Positions 45,304-55,005 of a DNA stretch of 64,000 bases are shown piece by piece. Position 1 is the first letter of the stretch. The number at the start of each line of letters is the position of its first letter. The stretch covers positions 62,001 through 126,000 of the forward strand of contig NZ_JALHLP010000010.1 of assembly GCF_022844465.1 (NCBI RefSeq), given 5' to 3'. Made by a program: the position numbers and the translations under genes. This DNA is from Bradyrhizobium sp. GTDB taxonomy: Bacteria; Pseudomonadota; Alphaproteobacteria; Rhizobiales; Xanthobacteraceae. The notes beneath the pieces are model-generated. The model was not told where the DNA came from and made no database searches. It worked only from the letters and a program-made list of their open reading frames with translations.

Positions 45304-46263
45304 ATGGTCGTCCTCGTCGATACCGTATCCCAGGACCCGGTGCGCCCGCGTCACCCCGAAAAGGTGAACCGGCCGGATGCGGTCTCGCCGCCCAAACCCG
45401 ACTGGATCAGGGTGCGGGCGCCGAACACCCGTGGCTATGCCGACACCCGGAGGATCGTCAAGGAAAACGGTCTTGTTACCGTGTGCGAGGAGGCGGGCTG
45501 CCCCAACATCGGCGAGTGCTGGGACAAGAAGCACGCCACCTTCATGATCATGGGGGATACCTGCACGCGGGCCTGCGCGTTCTGCAACGTCAAGACCGGC
45601 ATGCCCGGCGCGCTTGATGCCGCCGAACCCGCGCATGTCGCGGAAGCGACCTTCAAGCTCGGGCTCGCCCACGTCGTGGTGACCTCGGTTGACCGCGACG
45701 ATCTCGCCGATGGCGGCGCCGAGCATTTTGCGCAGACGATCCGCGCCATCCGCGCGCGCTGCCCGACCACCACTATCGAGATCCTCACCCCGGATTTCCT
45801 GCGCAAGCCAGGCGCGCTCGAACGGGTCGTGGCCGCCAAGCCCGACGTGTTCAACCATAACCTGGAGACTGTGCCGGCGCGTTATCTCACCGTGCGGCCG
45901 GGCGCGCGCTATTTCCATTCGATCCGGCTGCTGCAGCGGGTCAAGGAAATCGATCCGACGATCTTCACCAAGTCCGGCATCATGGTCGGTCTCGGCGAGG
46001 AGCGGCATGAGGTGCAGCAGGTGATGGACGATCTGCGCTCGGCGGAAGTCGATTTTCTCACCATCGGGCAATATTTGCAGCCGACCCGCAAGCATCACGC
46101 TGTCATGCGTTACGTCACGCCCGACGAGTTCGCGGGCTACGAGACCGTGGCCTACGCCAAGGGCTTCCTGATGGTGTCGGCGAGTCCGCTGACCCGCTCG
46201 TCGCACCATGCCGGCGACGATTTTGCGAAACTGAGAGCGGCGCGGGATGCGTTACACCGCTGA
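45304..46263 (+). CDS. lipA: lipoyl synthase
   Basis: 319 residues from ATG 45304. A radical SAM enzyme with both iron-sulfur clusters: auxiliary cluster motif [12 protein letters not shown] and radical SAM motif CTRACAFC. The C-terminal serine ligand region [11 protein letters not shown] is also present. It inserts two sulfur atoms into octanoyl groups on E2 and H proteins. The next gene (RatA/Coq10-like) follows after 9 bases, an order common in alphaproteobacteria. Confidence 0.96.
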   Translation: MVVLVDTVSQDPVRPRHPEKVNRPDAVSPPKPDWIRVRAPNTRGYADTRRIVKENGLVTVCEEAGCPNIGECWDKKHATFMIMGDTCTRACAFCNVKTGMPGALDAAEPAHVAEATFKLGLAHVVVTSVDRDDLADGGAEHFAQTIRAIRARCPTTTIEILTPDFLRKPGALERVVAAKPDVFNHNLETVPARYLTVRPGARYFHSIRLLQRVKEIDPTIFTKSGIMVGLGEERHEVQQVMDDLRSAEVDFLTIGQYLQPTRKHHAVMRYVTPDEFAGYETVAYAKGFLMVSASPLTRSSHHAGDDFAKLRAARDALHR

Positions 46264-46272
46264 GCGGATCTG

Positions 46273-46731
46273 ATGCCGAAGTTTTCCAGCACGCGCAGGG
46301 TTCGTCATACCGCGCCGCAGATGTTCGATCTGGTCGCCGATGTCGAGCGCTATCCGGAATTCGTGCCCCTGTGCCAATCGCTGAAGATCCGCCAGCGCAC
46401 CTCCAATTCCGACGGCACCGAAATCATCGTCGCCGACATGACAGTGTCGTTCAAGCTGCTGCGGGAATCCTTCACCAGCCGGGTGACGCTGGACCGGCCC
46501 AACCTCAAGATCATGGTCGAGTATTTGAAGGGCCCGTTCAGCAACCTAGAGAACCGGTGGGCTTTCGAGCCGAAATCCGAAACCGACTGCGATGTCGGGT
46601 TTTTCCTGTCCTACGAGTTCAGGAGCCGGATGCTGGCGATGCTGATGGGGACGGTGTTCGACACCGCGTTCCAGCGCTTCGCCGCCGCGTTCGAGAAGCG
46701 CGCGGACGCGGTTTATGGAAAGGCAATCTGA
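46273..46731 (+). CDS. SRPBCC (RatA/Coq10-type) protein
   Basis: 152 residues forming a START/SRPBCC lipid-binding fold, with the family N-terminus FSSTRRVRHTAPQMFDLVAD and the motif VERYPEFVPLC. Mitochondrial Coq10 binds ubiquinone and bacterial RatA was reported as a translation inhibitor; the alphaproteobacterial members are closest to Coq10. It lies directly behind lipA. A ubiquinone-chaperone role is the better inference, and the toxin label should not be applied from homology alone. Confidence 0.85.
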   Translation: MPKFSSTRRVRHTAPQMFDLVADVERYPEFVPLCQSLKIRQRTSNSDGTEIIVADMTVSFKLLRESFTSRVTLDRPNLKIMVEYLKGPFSNLENRWAFEPKSETDCDVGFFLSYEFRSRMLAMLMGTVFDTAFQRFAAAFEKRADAVYGKAI

Positions 46732-46737
46732 TGTCGG

Positions 46738-47340
46738 TTACGGGCGCGGCGGCCGGCGCCGCTTGACCGCGGTACGGCGGGGCGTTCGCGCCACCCTTGG
46801 GCGCAAGCGGACCATGGTTTCGCGCCGTGATTTGACCGGAGGCTGCGGCCCGCGCGCCAGTTCCATCAGCATGCGCAACGCCTCCACCACCGAGCGCTGG
46901 CGGACGGTGGTGCGGCCGATGGCCCCGAAGCGGAATTCGCGGTGCAGTATCTTTCCGTCGCGCGATGCGACGGCGAAATGCACGAGGCCGACCGGCTTGC
47001 CCGGCGTCGCGCCGCCGGGACCCGCGATGCCCGTGATCGACACCGCCAGATCGACGCCCGCTCGCTCCAGCGCGCCGACCGCCATCGCGGTGGCGGTTTC
47101 CTTGCTGACCGCGCCGAAGGTCGCAAGCGTGGTCGCCTTGACGCCGAGCATGGCGCGCTTGGCGTCGTTTGAATAGGTAACGAAGCCGCGATCGATGACG
47201 TCGGAAGAGCCGGGAATGTCCGTCAGCGCGCCGGCGACCAGGCCGCCGGTGCAGGACTCCGCCGTCGCAATCGTCAGCTTGCGCATCCGGCACAGGTCGA
47301 GCAGCGAGCGGGAGAGGGCGCGGGCGTCGCTGCCGCTCAT
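46738..47340 (-). CDS. CinA C-terminal-domain protein (NMN amidohydrolase, PncC type)
   Basis: 200 residues from the ATG at 47340. A stand-alone CinA_C domain with [36 protein letters not shown] and the glycine-rich [17 protein letters not shown]. These proteins deamidate nicotinamide mononucleotide in NAD recycling. A C-terminal tail of about 35 residues is very arginine-rich and not part of the domain. The start lies one base after the ispDF stop, so the two are coupled. Confidence 0.88.
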   Translation of the reverse strand: MSGSDARALSRSLLDLCRMRKLTIATAESCTGGLVAGALTDIPGSSDVIDRGFVTYSNDAKRAMLGVKATTLATFGAVSKETATAMAVGALERAGVDLAVSITGIAGPGGATPGKPVGLVHFAVASRDGKILHREFRFGAIGRTTVRQRSVVEALRMLMELARGPQPPVKSRRETMVRLRPRVARTPRRTAVKRRRPPRP

Positions 47341-47341
47341 T

Positions 47342-48523
47342 CTATTCGCTCCAGGGCAGGCGGATGGTGGCGCTCGCGGTCGCGGCGATGCCTTCCTCGC
47401 GGCCGGTAAAGCCGAGCCGTTCGCTGGTCGTGGCCTTGACCGCCACGCGCGAGATGTGAATCCCGGCGATCTCGGCAATGCGGGCGCGCATGGTGTCGCG
47501 CAGCGGTCCGATCTTCGGACGCTCGCAGATCAGGGTGACTTCGAGATTGGCGATGCGGCCGCCGCGCGCGCCGACGCGATCCACCGCATATTTCAGAAAA
47601 CGGTCTGAGGCAGCGCCCTTCCACTTGGGATCGCTGGGCGGAAAGTGCGAGCCGATATCGCCGTCCGCCAGCGCGCCGAGAATGGCGTCCACCAGCGCAT
47701 GCAGGCCGACGTCGCCATCGGAGTGGGCAAGGAATCCACGGGTGTGCGGTACCCGCATGCCGCAGATCATCAGGTGGTCGCCGTCGCCGAAGGCATGCAC
47801 GTCGTACCCGGTGCCGGTCCTGATATCGCCGAGCTGGGCGGCGAGGCGGGCTTCCTCGCGGACGAAATCCTCAGGCGTCGTCAGTTTCATGTTGGCAGGA
47901 TCGCCTTCAAAGGTCGCTACCGTCAATCCCGCCCATTCCGCGAGCGCCGCATCGTCGGTGAAATCGCTGCGGCCCTCGCGCGCGGCGCGGCGGTGCGCAT
48001 CGAGGATCAGATCGAAGCGAAACGCCTGCGGCGTTTGCGCGATCCGCAGCCGTGCGCGTTCGGGCGTCGCCTCGACATCGCCGGCAGTGCCGACCTGTTT
48101 GATCGTGTCGGTGACTGGGATCGCTGGGATCGCGGCCCCGGTGCGGCCGGCGGCCTCGATCGCGCGGGAAATTACCGCAGCCGTCACGAACGGCCGCGCG
48201 GCGTCGTGGATCAGAACGATGTCGGGCTTGTCGGCCGCCAGCGCTTCGAGGCCGGCGTGCACCGACGCCTGCCGGGTCGCGCCGCCAGGGGCGGGAGGCT
48301 GATGGCGCAGCCCTGCGACGGCTGCGTTGAAGATGAGGGCGTCATCGGGGTTCACAACCGGCTGCACCGCAAAGATATCCGGGTGGCGGCAGAACGCCGC
48401 CATGGCCCGGAAGATCACGGCCTGCCCGCCGATCTCGCGGTACTGCTTGGGGCCGCCGGCGCCGGCACGAAGCCCGCGCCCGGCGGCGACGAGGATGGCT
48501 GCTGTTCGCTCGGATCTGGGCAT
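47342..48523 (-). CDS. ispDF: bifunctional IspD/IspF isoprenoid enzyme
   Basis: 393 residues from the ATG at 48523. The N-terminal half is MEP cytidylyltransferase ([31 protein letters not shown]). The C-terminal half is MEcPP synthase ([30 protein letters not shown] with metal-binding Asp/His, and [14 protein letters not shown]). The fusion is typical of alphaproteobacteria and catalyses two non-consecutive steps of the MEP pathway. It is upstream of cinA in a two-gene unit, divergent from dusB. Confidence 0.95.
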   Translation of the reverse strand: MPRSERTAAILVAAGRGLRAGAGGPKQYREIGGQAVIFRAMAAFCRHPDIFAVQPVVNPDDALIFNAAVAGLRHQPPAPGGATRQASVHAGLEALAADKPDIVLIHDAARPFVTAAVISRAIEAAGRTGAAIPAIPVTDTIKQVGTAGDVEATPERARLRIAQTPQAFRFDLILDAHRRAAREGRSDFTDDAALAEWAGLTVATFEGDPANMKLTTPEDFVREEARLAAQLGDIRTGTGYDVHAFGDGDHLMICGMRVPHTRGFLAHSDGDVGLHALVDAILGALADGDIGSHFPPSDPKWKGAASDRFLKYAVDRVGARGGRIANLEVTLICERPKIGPLRDTMRARIAEIAGIHISRVAVKATTSERLGFTGREEGIAATASATIRLPWSE

Positions 48524-48692
48524 GCGGGGTCGGGCTGGAGCAGGTTGTGGTTCAGGACGGGCTTTCGGCCCGCTGGCGCACAGCCCATACCATGCCGTCA
48601 GCAGAAAAAACCGGCGATTCCTCCCGCTGTGGGAAAGCAGCACGTGTGCACTTGCAGGCGTGGTAACTTTGTCTAAACTGTAGGCAAGAGAC

Positions 48693-48720
48693 TTGACTGC
48701 ACAACATTTGTGCTCAAAAT
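48693..48720 (+). promoter_or_regulatory. candidate dusB-ntrBC promoter with NtrC-like operator
   Basis: A -35-like TTGACT (48693-48698) and a -10-like CAAAAT (48715-48720) are separated by 16 bases. Between and overlapping them is TGCACAACATTTGTGCT (48698-48714). It matches 11 of 14 defined positions of the enteric NtrC consensus TGCACCA-N3-TGGTGCA. NtrC bound here would block RNA polymerase, consistent with the negative autoregulation reported for rhizobial ntrBC operons. Confidence 0.55.
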
Positions 48721-48768
48721 GCCCATCGAGGGTTGCAATCGCGCAGCCGCGCCAACAATGAGAACTCC

Positions 48769-49803
48769 GTGCCAGGCTTGGAAAGTTCACGCTCTAAACC
48801 ACTGAAAATAGGCGATATTGCTGTCGCGAACCGGGTTTTTCTGGCGCCGATGTCGGGCGTCACCGATGCTCCCTTTCGGCGCCAGGCCGCCGAGCTAGGC
48901 GCTGGGCTTGTTGTCTCTGAGATGACCGCCAGCGACGAACTCGTGCACGGCCGGCCGATGTCACGGCTGCGCTGCGAGGCCACCGGAGTGGGCCCACATG
49001 TGGTTCAGCTCGCGGGCTGTGAGACGCATTGGATGGCAGAGGGTGCAAAGGTTGCGGAAGCAGCCGGCGCCGACATCATCGACATCAACATGGGTTGCCC
49101 GGCGCGTCATGTCACCGGCGGTCAGTCCGGCTCGGCGTTGATGCGCGATCTCGATCACGCGCTGGCGCTCATTGAGGCAACGATAGCAGCGGTCTCCGTG
49201 CCGGTGACGCTTAAGATGCGGCTCGGCTGGGACGATCAATCGCGCAACGCGCCGGAACTCGCGCGGCGGGCGGAAGCCGCCGGCATTCAGATGATCACCG
49301 TTCATGGGCGGACGCGCTGCCAGTTCTACAAGGGCGAGGCCGACTGGACCGCGGTGCGTGCAGTCAGGGACGCGATCTCGGTCCCGCTCGTCGTCAACGG
49401 CGATGTGACGTCGTTTGAGAAGGCGGTGCGCGCGCTCGAAGTCTCGGGTGCCGACGCCGTGATGATCGGGCGCGGCGCGCAGGGACAGCCGTGGTTGCCC
49501 GGACAGATCGGACGGCGGCTCGAAACCGGGAAGGCCGAAAGCACCCCTGATCTCGTTGAGCAGTTCATCCATATCCGTACGCTCTATGATGAAATCTGTC
49601 GCCATTACGGGCTGCGCATCGGGCTCAAGCATGCGCGCAAGCACCTTGGCTGGGCGCTGGAAATCGCTGCCCGGTGCAGCCGCGCACCCACGACAAAGCT
49701 CAAGACATGGCGGCAAGACATTCTGACGTCGGAAGATCCGCGCCGGGTACACCGATCGCTGCGGGATGCATTCGACGATTTCGCATGGAGTGCCGCCGCA
49801 TGA
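48769..49803 (+). CDS. dusB: tRNA-dihydrouridine synthase (NifR3/DusB)
   Basis: 344 residues from GTG 48769 (a TTG at 48733 would leave almost no leader behind the predicted promoter). An FMN-dependent TIM barrel with [34 protein letters not shown] (active-site Cys in the NMGCP motif), [11 protein letters not shown] and [12 protein letters not shown]. It reduces uridine in the D loop of tRNA. It is the first gene of the classical nifR3-ntrB-ntrC operon, overlapping ntrB by 4 bp. Confidence 0.93.
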   Translation: MPGLESSRSKPLKIGDIAVANRVFLAPMSGVTDAPFRRQAAELGAGLVVSEMTASDELVHGRPMSRLRCEATGVGPHVVQLAGCETHWMAEGAKVAEAAGADIIDINMGCPARHVTGGQSGSALMRDLDHALALIEATIAAVSVPVTLKMRLGWDDQSRNAPELARRAEAAGIQMITVHGRTRCQFYKGEADWTAVRAVRDAISVPLVVNGDVTSFEKAVRALEVSGADAVMIGRGAQGQPWLPGQIGRRLETGKAESTPDLVEQFIHIRTLYDEICRHYGLRIGLKHARKHLGWALEIAARCSRAPTTKLKTWRQDILTSEDPRRVHRSLRDAFDDFAWSAAA

Positions 49804-50975
49804 CGTCAGCTGCAGAAAACCGCCGGCCGCAGCCCACAGACGGTGAAGCCATACTCAATGCGCTGCCCAACCCGGTGCTGCTGATCGCGCCCGATGGCCG
49901 TATCATCGACGCCAACATCGCTGCCGAATCCTTCTTTGAGATTTCGACGCAATTCCTGCGACGGCAATCACTGAAGGAACTGGTGCCGTTTGGCAGTCCG
50001 CTGCTGGCGCTGATCGACCAGGTGCGATCGGGCGGCTCGCCGGTGAACGAATACAAGGTCGATCTGGGCACGCCCCGGATCGGCGGCGACCGCCAGGTCG
50101 ATCTGCACGTCGCCCCTCTCACCGAGCGACCGGGCCATATCGTGGTGATGCTGCAGGAACGCACCATCGCCGACAAGATGGACCGGCAATTGACGCATCG
50201 GAGCGCGGCGCGTTCGGTCATCGCGCTGGCGGCGATGCTGGCACATGAGATCAAGAACCCGCTGTCCGGCATCCGCGGCGCGGCGCAATTGCTCGAGCAG
50301 GGGGCATCGTCCGACGACCGCATGCTGACGCGGCTGATCTGCGACGAGGCCGATCGTATCGTCACCCTGGTCGACCGGATGGAAGTGTTCGGCGACGATC
50401 GCCCGGTGGCGCGCGGCCCGGTCAATATCCATTCCGTGCTCGACCACGTCAAGCGGCTGGCGCAGTCCGGCTTCGCCCGCAACGTCCGGTTCATTGAGGA
50501 CTATGATCCGTCGCTGCCGCCGGTGCTGGCCAACCAGGACCAGCTGATTCAGGTGTTTCTCAATCTCGTGAAGAACGCCGCCGAAGCAGTTGCCGACCTT
50601 GGCAGCGATGCGGAAATCCATCTCACAACGGCTTTCCGCCCAGGCGTCCGCCTGTCGGTGCCGGGGAAGAAGTCGCGGGTATCGCTGCCCCTTGAATTTT
50701 GCGTCAAGGACAACGGCTCCGGTGTGCCAGACGACCTGTTGCCGAACCTGTTCGATCCCTTCGTGACGACAAAGCCGACCGGCAGCGGTTTGGGGCTGGC
50801 GCTGGTTGCCAAGATCGTCGGCGATCACGGCGGCATCATCGAATGCGAATCACAGCCGCGCAAGACGACCTTTCGCGTGCTGTTGCCGATGTTCAGCCCA
50901 GCAAAACAGTTGGACCAAAGCAATCGCGACGGCGTGCCGGGTACGCCGCCGCCCGCCTCACAGGCCGCAAGATGA
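49800..50975 (+). CDS. ntrB: nitrogen regulation sensor kinase NtrB
   Basis: 391 residues. A soluble kinase with an N-terminal PAS domain (about 14-120), the phospho-acceptor His149 in [11 protein letters not shown], and HATPase motifs [20 protein letters not shown] and GSGLGLALV. It phosphorylates NtrC when nitrogen is scarce and dephosphorylates it when PII signals plenty. It starts within the dusB stop (ATGA) and is followed by ntrC after 9 bases. Confidence 0.95.
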   Translation: MTSAAENRRPQPTDGEAILNALPNPVLLIAPDGRIIDANIAAESFFEISTQFLRRQSLKELVPFGSPLLALIDQVRSGGSPVNEYKVDLGTPRIGGDRQVDLHVAPLTERPGHIVVMLQERTIADKMDRQLTHRSAARSVIALAAMLAHEIKNPLSGIRGAAQLLEQGASSDDRMLTRLICDEADRIVTLVDRMEVFGDDRPVARGPVNIHSVLDHVKRLAQSGFARNVRFIEDYDPSLPPVLANQDQLIQVFLNLVKNAAEAVADLGSDAEIHLTTAFRPGVRLSVPGKKSRVSLPLEFCVKDNGSGVPDDLLPNLFDPFVTTKPTGSGLGLALVAKIVGDHGGIIECESQPRKTTFRVLLPMFSPAKQLDQSNRDGVPGTPPPASQAAR

Positions 50976-50984
50976 GGAGCAACC

Positions 50985-52427
50985 ATGCCCGCAGGTAGCA
51001 TTCTCGTTGCCGATGACGATACCGCCATCCGCACGGTTCTGAATCAGGCGCTTTCGCGCGCCGGATATGAAGTCCGCCTGACCGGCAACGCAGCGACGCT
51101 GTGGCGCTGGGTCAGCCAGGGCGAGGGCGATCTCGTCATCACCGACGTGGTGATGCCGGACGAGAACGCGTTCGACCTGCTGCCACGGATCAAGAAGATG
51201 CGACCGAACCTTCCGGTCATTGTCATGAGCGCGCAGAACACGTTCATGACGGCGATACGGGCTTCGGAGCGCGGCGCTTACGAATACCTGCCGAAGCCGT
51301 TCGATCTCAAGGAGCTCATCACCATCGTCGGTCGCGCGCTTGCCGAGCCGAAGGAGCGGGTGGCAAGCGCGCCCGATGAGTCCGAATTCGATTCCATACC
51401 CTTGGTGGGCCGATCGCCGGCGATGCAGGAAATCTATCGGGTGCTGGCTCGCCTGATGCAAACCGACCTCACGGTGATGATTTCAGGCGAATCCGGCACC
51501 GGCAAGGAACTTGTTGCCCGTGCGCTGCACGACTATGGCAAGCGCCGCAACGGCCCGTTCGTCGCCGTCAACATGGCGGCGATCCCGCGCGACCTCATCG
51601 AATCGGAACTGTTCGGCCATGAACGCGGGGCGTTTACCGGCGCCAATACCCGCGCTTCCGGCCGGTTCGAGCAGGCCGAAGGTGGGACGTTGTTTCTGGA
51701 CGAAATCGGCGACATGCCGATGGAAGCGCAGACGCGGTTGTTGCGCGTGCTGCAGCAGGGCGAATACACGACCGTTGGCGGCCGCACGCCGATCAAGACC
51801 GACGTGCGGATCGTCGCTGCCAGCAACAAGGATCTGCGCATCCTGATTCAGCAAGGCTTGTTTCGGGAGGACCTGTTCTTCCGGCTCAACGTGGTGCCGC
51901 TGCGTTTGCCTCCGCTCCGCGAGCGGATCGAGGATCTGCCCGACCTGATAAGGCATTTTTTTACAATCGCCGAGAAGGACGGCTTGCCGCCGAAGAAGCT
52001 CGATGCCTTGGCGCTCGAGCGTCTCAAGCAACATCGGTGGCCCGGCAACGTCCGCGAACTCGAGAACCTGGCGCGCCGGTTGGCGGCGCTCTATCCGCAG
52101 GAGGTGATCACAGGATCGGTGATCGACGGCGAACTGGCGCCGCCGGCGGTGGTTTCCGGCCTTAACGCGCCATTGGGCGTGGATGATCTCGGCGGCGCCG
52201 TCGAGGCCTATCTGTCCTCGCACTTCTCGGGCTTCCCAAACGGTGTGCCGCCGCCGGGCCTTTATCACCGGATTCTCAAGGAGATCGAGGTTCCACTGCT
52301 CACCGCGGCGCTTGCGGTCACCCGCGGGAATCAAATCCGCGCAGCCGATCTGCTCGGACTCAACCGCAACACCCTGCGCAAGAAGATTCGCGATCTCGAT
52401 ATTCAGGTGTACCGAAGCGGGGGCTGA
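50985..52427 (+). CDS. ntrC: nitrogen regulation response regulator NtrC
   Basis: 480 residues. Receiver domain with Asp54 in VITDVVMPD, a sigma-54-interacting AAA+ domain with GESGTGKE and an intact GAFTGA loop, Walker [12 protein letters not shown], and a C-terminal Fis-type helix-turn-helix ([19 protein letters not shown]). It activates sigma-54 promoters for nitrogen assimilation. A longer linker before the DNA-binding domain is usual for alphaproteobacteria. Last gene of dusB-ntrB-ntrC. Confidence 0.96.
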   Translation: MPAGSILVADDDTAIRTVLNQALSRAGYEVRLTGNAATLWRWVSQGEGDLVITDVVMPDENAFDLLPRIKKMRPNLPVIVMSAQNTFMTAIRASERGAYEYLPKPFDLKELITIVGRALAEPKERVASAPDESEFDSIPLVGRSPAMQEIYRVLARLMQTDLTVMISGESGTGKELVARALHDYGKRRNGPFVAVNMAAIPRDLIESELFGHERGAFTGANTRASGRFEQAEGGTLFLDEIGDMPMEAQTRLLRVLQQGEYTTVGGRTPIKTDVRIVAASNKDLRILIQQGLFREDLFFRLNVVPLRLPPLRERIEDLPDLIRHFFTIAEKDGLPPKKLDALALERLKQHRWPGNVRELENLARRLAALYPQEVITGSVIDGELAPPAVVSGLNAPLGVDDLGGAVEAYLSSHFSGFPNGVPPPGLYHRILKEIEVPLLTAALAVTRGNQIRAADLLGLNRNTLRKKIRDLDIQVYRSGG

Positions 52428-52552
52428 GGCGTTTCGCCGACCCTCGTTCGATTCCAGCAGAACGGAGGCGCGGCCCGCGCGTGCTGATCCATGGACCAAC
52501 GGGGGGCTGGATCTCTTGGGGATGGCTGGTCTCGTCCGCCGTCGACGCCGTT

Positions 52553-52577
52553 GAATTGTCGCAATTCGGCAACATTG
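52553..52577. promoter_or_regulatory. dyad and CAA-N2-TTG motif upstream of ntrY
   Basis: GAATTG-TCG-CAATTC (52553-52567) is a perfect inverted repeat about 75 bases before the ntrY start, closely followed by CAACATTG (52570-52577). The second fits the CAA-Nx-TTG form that I recall for NtrX targets. Motifs this short occur by chance, so it is only a candidate operator. Confidence 0.3.
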
Positions 52578-52639
52578 TGATATGAATACATCAGTCCGCG
52601 CCTGGCGGATCAAATCCTGTTAGTTCACCGATTGTCGGA

Positions 52640-54988
52640 ATGACCACCGCAGAGCCTTCGGCGCCGCCATTCGACCCGTCGCTGACCGAACCCACAGGTG
52701 GAATCCTGCGGAGGTGGGTCGCGCCGTTTGCTGTCGGCGTAGCCCTGCTGTCTGCGTTCCTGACCTTCATGGTGCTGAGCGGCCTGACGCCGATCGAGCC
52801 CACCCGCCAGGTCGTTTACTCGTTCCTGTTGATCAACGCCGCGACCATCCTGCTGCTGGTTGCAATCATCGTCCGCGAAGTCTGGCTGGTGATTCAGGCC
52901 CGGCGGCGCGGCAGGGCGGCTGCGCGCTTGCACGTCCAGATCGTAAGCCTGTTTTCCATCATCGCCGTCCTGCCGGCGGTGCTGGTGGCCATCGTCGCCA
53001 ACGTCACCATTGACCGCGGCCTGGACCGGCTGTTCTCGGGCCCGACGCGCGAGGTGATGCAAAACTCGTTGATCGTCGCGCGGGCCTATACCTATGAACA
53101 CGCGCAACTCATCCGCGGTGACATTCTGGGCATGGCCAGCGACATCGCCCGCGCGCGGCCCTTGTTCGACCAGGACCGCCGGTCCTTTCGGGAACTACTC
53201 ACGAACAGCGCGGCCTCCCGCAATTTGCCCGGCGCCATGTTGATCGACAAGGATCGCACTGTTCTGGAGACAGCGCAAACCGGCATCCAGCAGGAATTCA
53301 CGACGCCACCGCAGGAATTTCTTGGCAACGTCGACGAGAGCGAGCCCCAGATCGCAGTCTTTCCAGAGGCGAACTATGTGGCCGCGGTAATCCGGTTGCG
53401 CGCCTTCAGCGATACCTTCCTTTACGTGGCACGGCTGCTCGATCCCCGCGTGGTGGCGCAACTAAAGCAGACCGAGGCAAGCGTCGCTGAATATGCCCAG
53501 ATCGAGGCCCGCCGGCTCGGCATCCAGGTCGCCTTCGCTTTGATGTTCGCGGTGATTGCGCTCACCATCCTGATGGCGTCGGTGCTGATCGGTTTGAACT
53601 TCGCCAACTGGCTGGTGGCGCCGATCCGCAATCTGATGAGTGCTGCGAATATCGTTTCGACCGGTGACCTGCATGTTCAGGTGCCGGTTCATAAATCCGA
53701 GGGCGATCTCGCGCAGCTCGGCGAAACCTTCAACAAGATGACGGCGGAACTGCGCACCCAGCGCGACGAACTTGTCAGCGCCTCGGACCTGATCGACAGC
53801 CGTCGCCGTTTCATCGAGGCGGTGCTCTCATCGGCCAGCGCCGGCATCATCGGCGTAGACGCCTCCGGCAGCGTCGGAATCTTGAACCGTTCGGCCGAAA
53901 AACTGATCGGACACGCCGAATCGGAGACGCTCGGCCATCCGCTTTCCGACGTTTTGCCCGAGCTCGACGACATGATGAAAACCGCGCGGGAGGGCACACA
54001 GCGTCTTGTGCAGGGTCAGATCACGATTACCCGCGACGGTCACGAGCGCAATTTGTCGGTTCGCGTCAGCGCCGAGCAGACCAGCCAGTCGCGCGACAGC
54101 TATATCATCACGCTCGACGATATTACGGATCTGGTTTCGGCACAGCGGACCTCTGCGTGGGGCGATGTCGCGCGCCGTATCGCGCACGAAATCAAGAATC
54201 CGCTGACCCCGATCCAGCTTTCGGCCGAACGTATCCGCCGCAAATTCGGCAAGGTCATCGTCGAAGACAAGGTCATCTTCGAGCAATGCACCGATACGAT
54301 CGTGCGACAGGTCGACGACATCAGACGGATGGTCGATGAATTCTCCCGCTTTGCCCGGATGCCCAAGCCGGTCATGGAAGGCGAGGACGTGGCGGACACG
54401 GTCCGCCAGGCGGTCTTCCTCATGAAGGTCGGGCATCCCGATCTCGACATCGAGACCGATATCAGACAGGACCCGATGCGGGCGCAGTTCGACCGTCGGC
54501 TGATCTCACAGGCGCTGACCAATATCATCAAGAACGCGACGGAGGCGATCGAGCAGGTGCCGCCGGAAGAGCTTGGCAAAGGGCGCATCGACGTTGTCGC
54601 CGCGCGTGAAGACGACGACATCATTATCGACGTGATCGACAACGGTATCGGCCTGCCCAAGGTCAGCCGTGCGCGCTTGCTGGAACCCTATGTGACGACG
54701 CGCCAGAAGGGCACCGGGCTCGGGCTCGCTATCGTCGGCCGCGTCCTCGAAGACCATGGCGGTCGCATCGAACTCAAGGATGCAGCGGATTTCCGGCCCG
54801 GGCAGCGTGGCGCCTGGATGCGGTTGCGCTTCGCAGTCACCGGCCAGGCGCCGAAGACCGGAGCCAAGGAGCCGCCCCAGCGGGAAAAACAGCCGGGCGA
54901 TCCATCAAGAGCACCGTTTCCCGAAACCAATGAGGCGGTCTCCGCGACCAACCATGAAGCAGATATCGAAGCCGCAACAGGCAACTGA
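52640..54988 (+). CDS. ntrY: nitrogen regulation sensor kinase NtrY
   Basis: 782 residues. Three N-terminal transmembrane helices, a periplasmic loop (about 115-290), a further helix and HAMP domain (about 290-375), a PAS domain (about 390-490), HisKA with His516 in [10 protein letters not shown], and HATPase motifs NIIKNATEA and GTGLGLAIV. It is the membrane partner of NtrX, senses redox or nitrogen state in other species, and controls nitrate use and envelope genes. A low-complexity tail follows the kinase domain. It is separated from ntrC by about 210 bases, so it may have its own promoter. Confidence 0.94.
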   Translation: MTTAEPSAPPFDPSLTEPTGGILRRWVAPFAVGVALLSAFLTFMVLSGLTPIEPTRQVVYSFLLINAATILLLVAIIVREVWLVIQARRRGRAAARLHVQIVSLFSIIAVLPAVLVAIVANVTIDRGLDRLFSGPTREVMQNSLIVARAYTYEHAQLIRGDILGMASDIARARPLFDQDRRSFRELLTNSAASRNLPGAMLIDKDRTVLETAQTGIQQEFTTPPQEFLGNVDESEPQIAVFPEANYVAAVIRLRAFSDTFLYVARLLDPRVVAQLKQTEASVAEYAQIEARRLGIQVAFALMFAVIALTILMASVLIGLNFANWLVAPIRNLMSAANIVSTGDLHVQVPVHKSEGDLAQLGETFNKMTAELRTQRDELVSASDLIDSRRRFIEAVLSSASAGIIGVDASGSVGILNRSAEKLIGHAESETLGHPLSDVLPELDDMMKTAREGTQRLVQGQITITRDGHERNLSVRVSAEQTSQSRDSYIITLDDITDLVSAQRTSAWGDVARRIAHEIKNPLTPIQLSAERIRRKFGKVIVEDKVIFEQCTDTIVRQVDDIRRMVDEFSRFARMPKPVMEGEDVADTVRQAVFLMKVGHPDLDIETDIRQDPMRAQFDRRLISQALTNIIKNATEAIEQVPPEELGKGRIDVVAAREDDDIIIDVIDNGIGLPKVSRARLLEPYVTTRQKGTGLGLAIVGRVLEDHGGRIELKDAADFRPGQRGAWMRLRFAVTGQAPKTGAKEPPQREKQPGDPSRAPFPETNEAVSATNHEADIEAATGN

Positions 54989-55005
54989 CAAGACAGGTGT
55001 AACCC

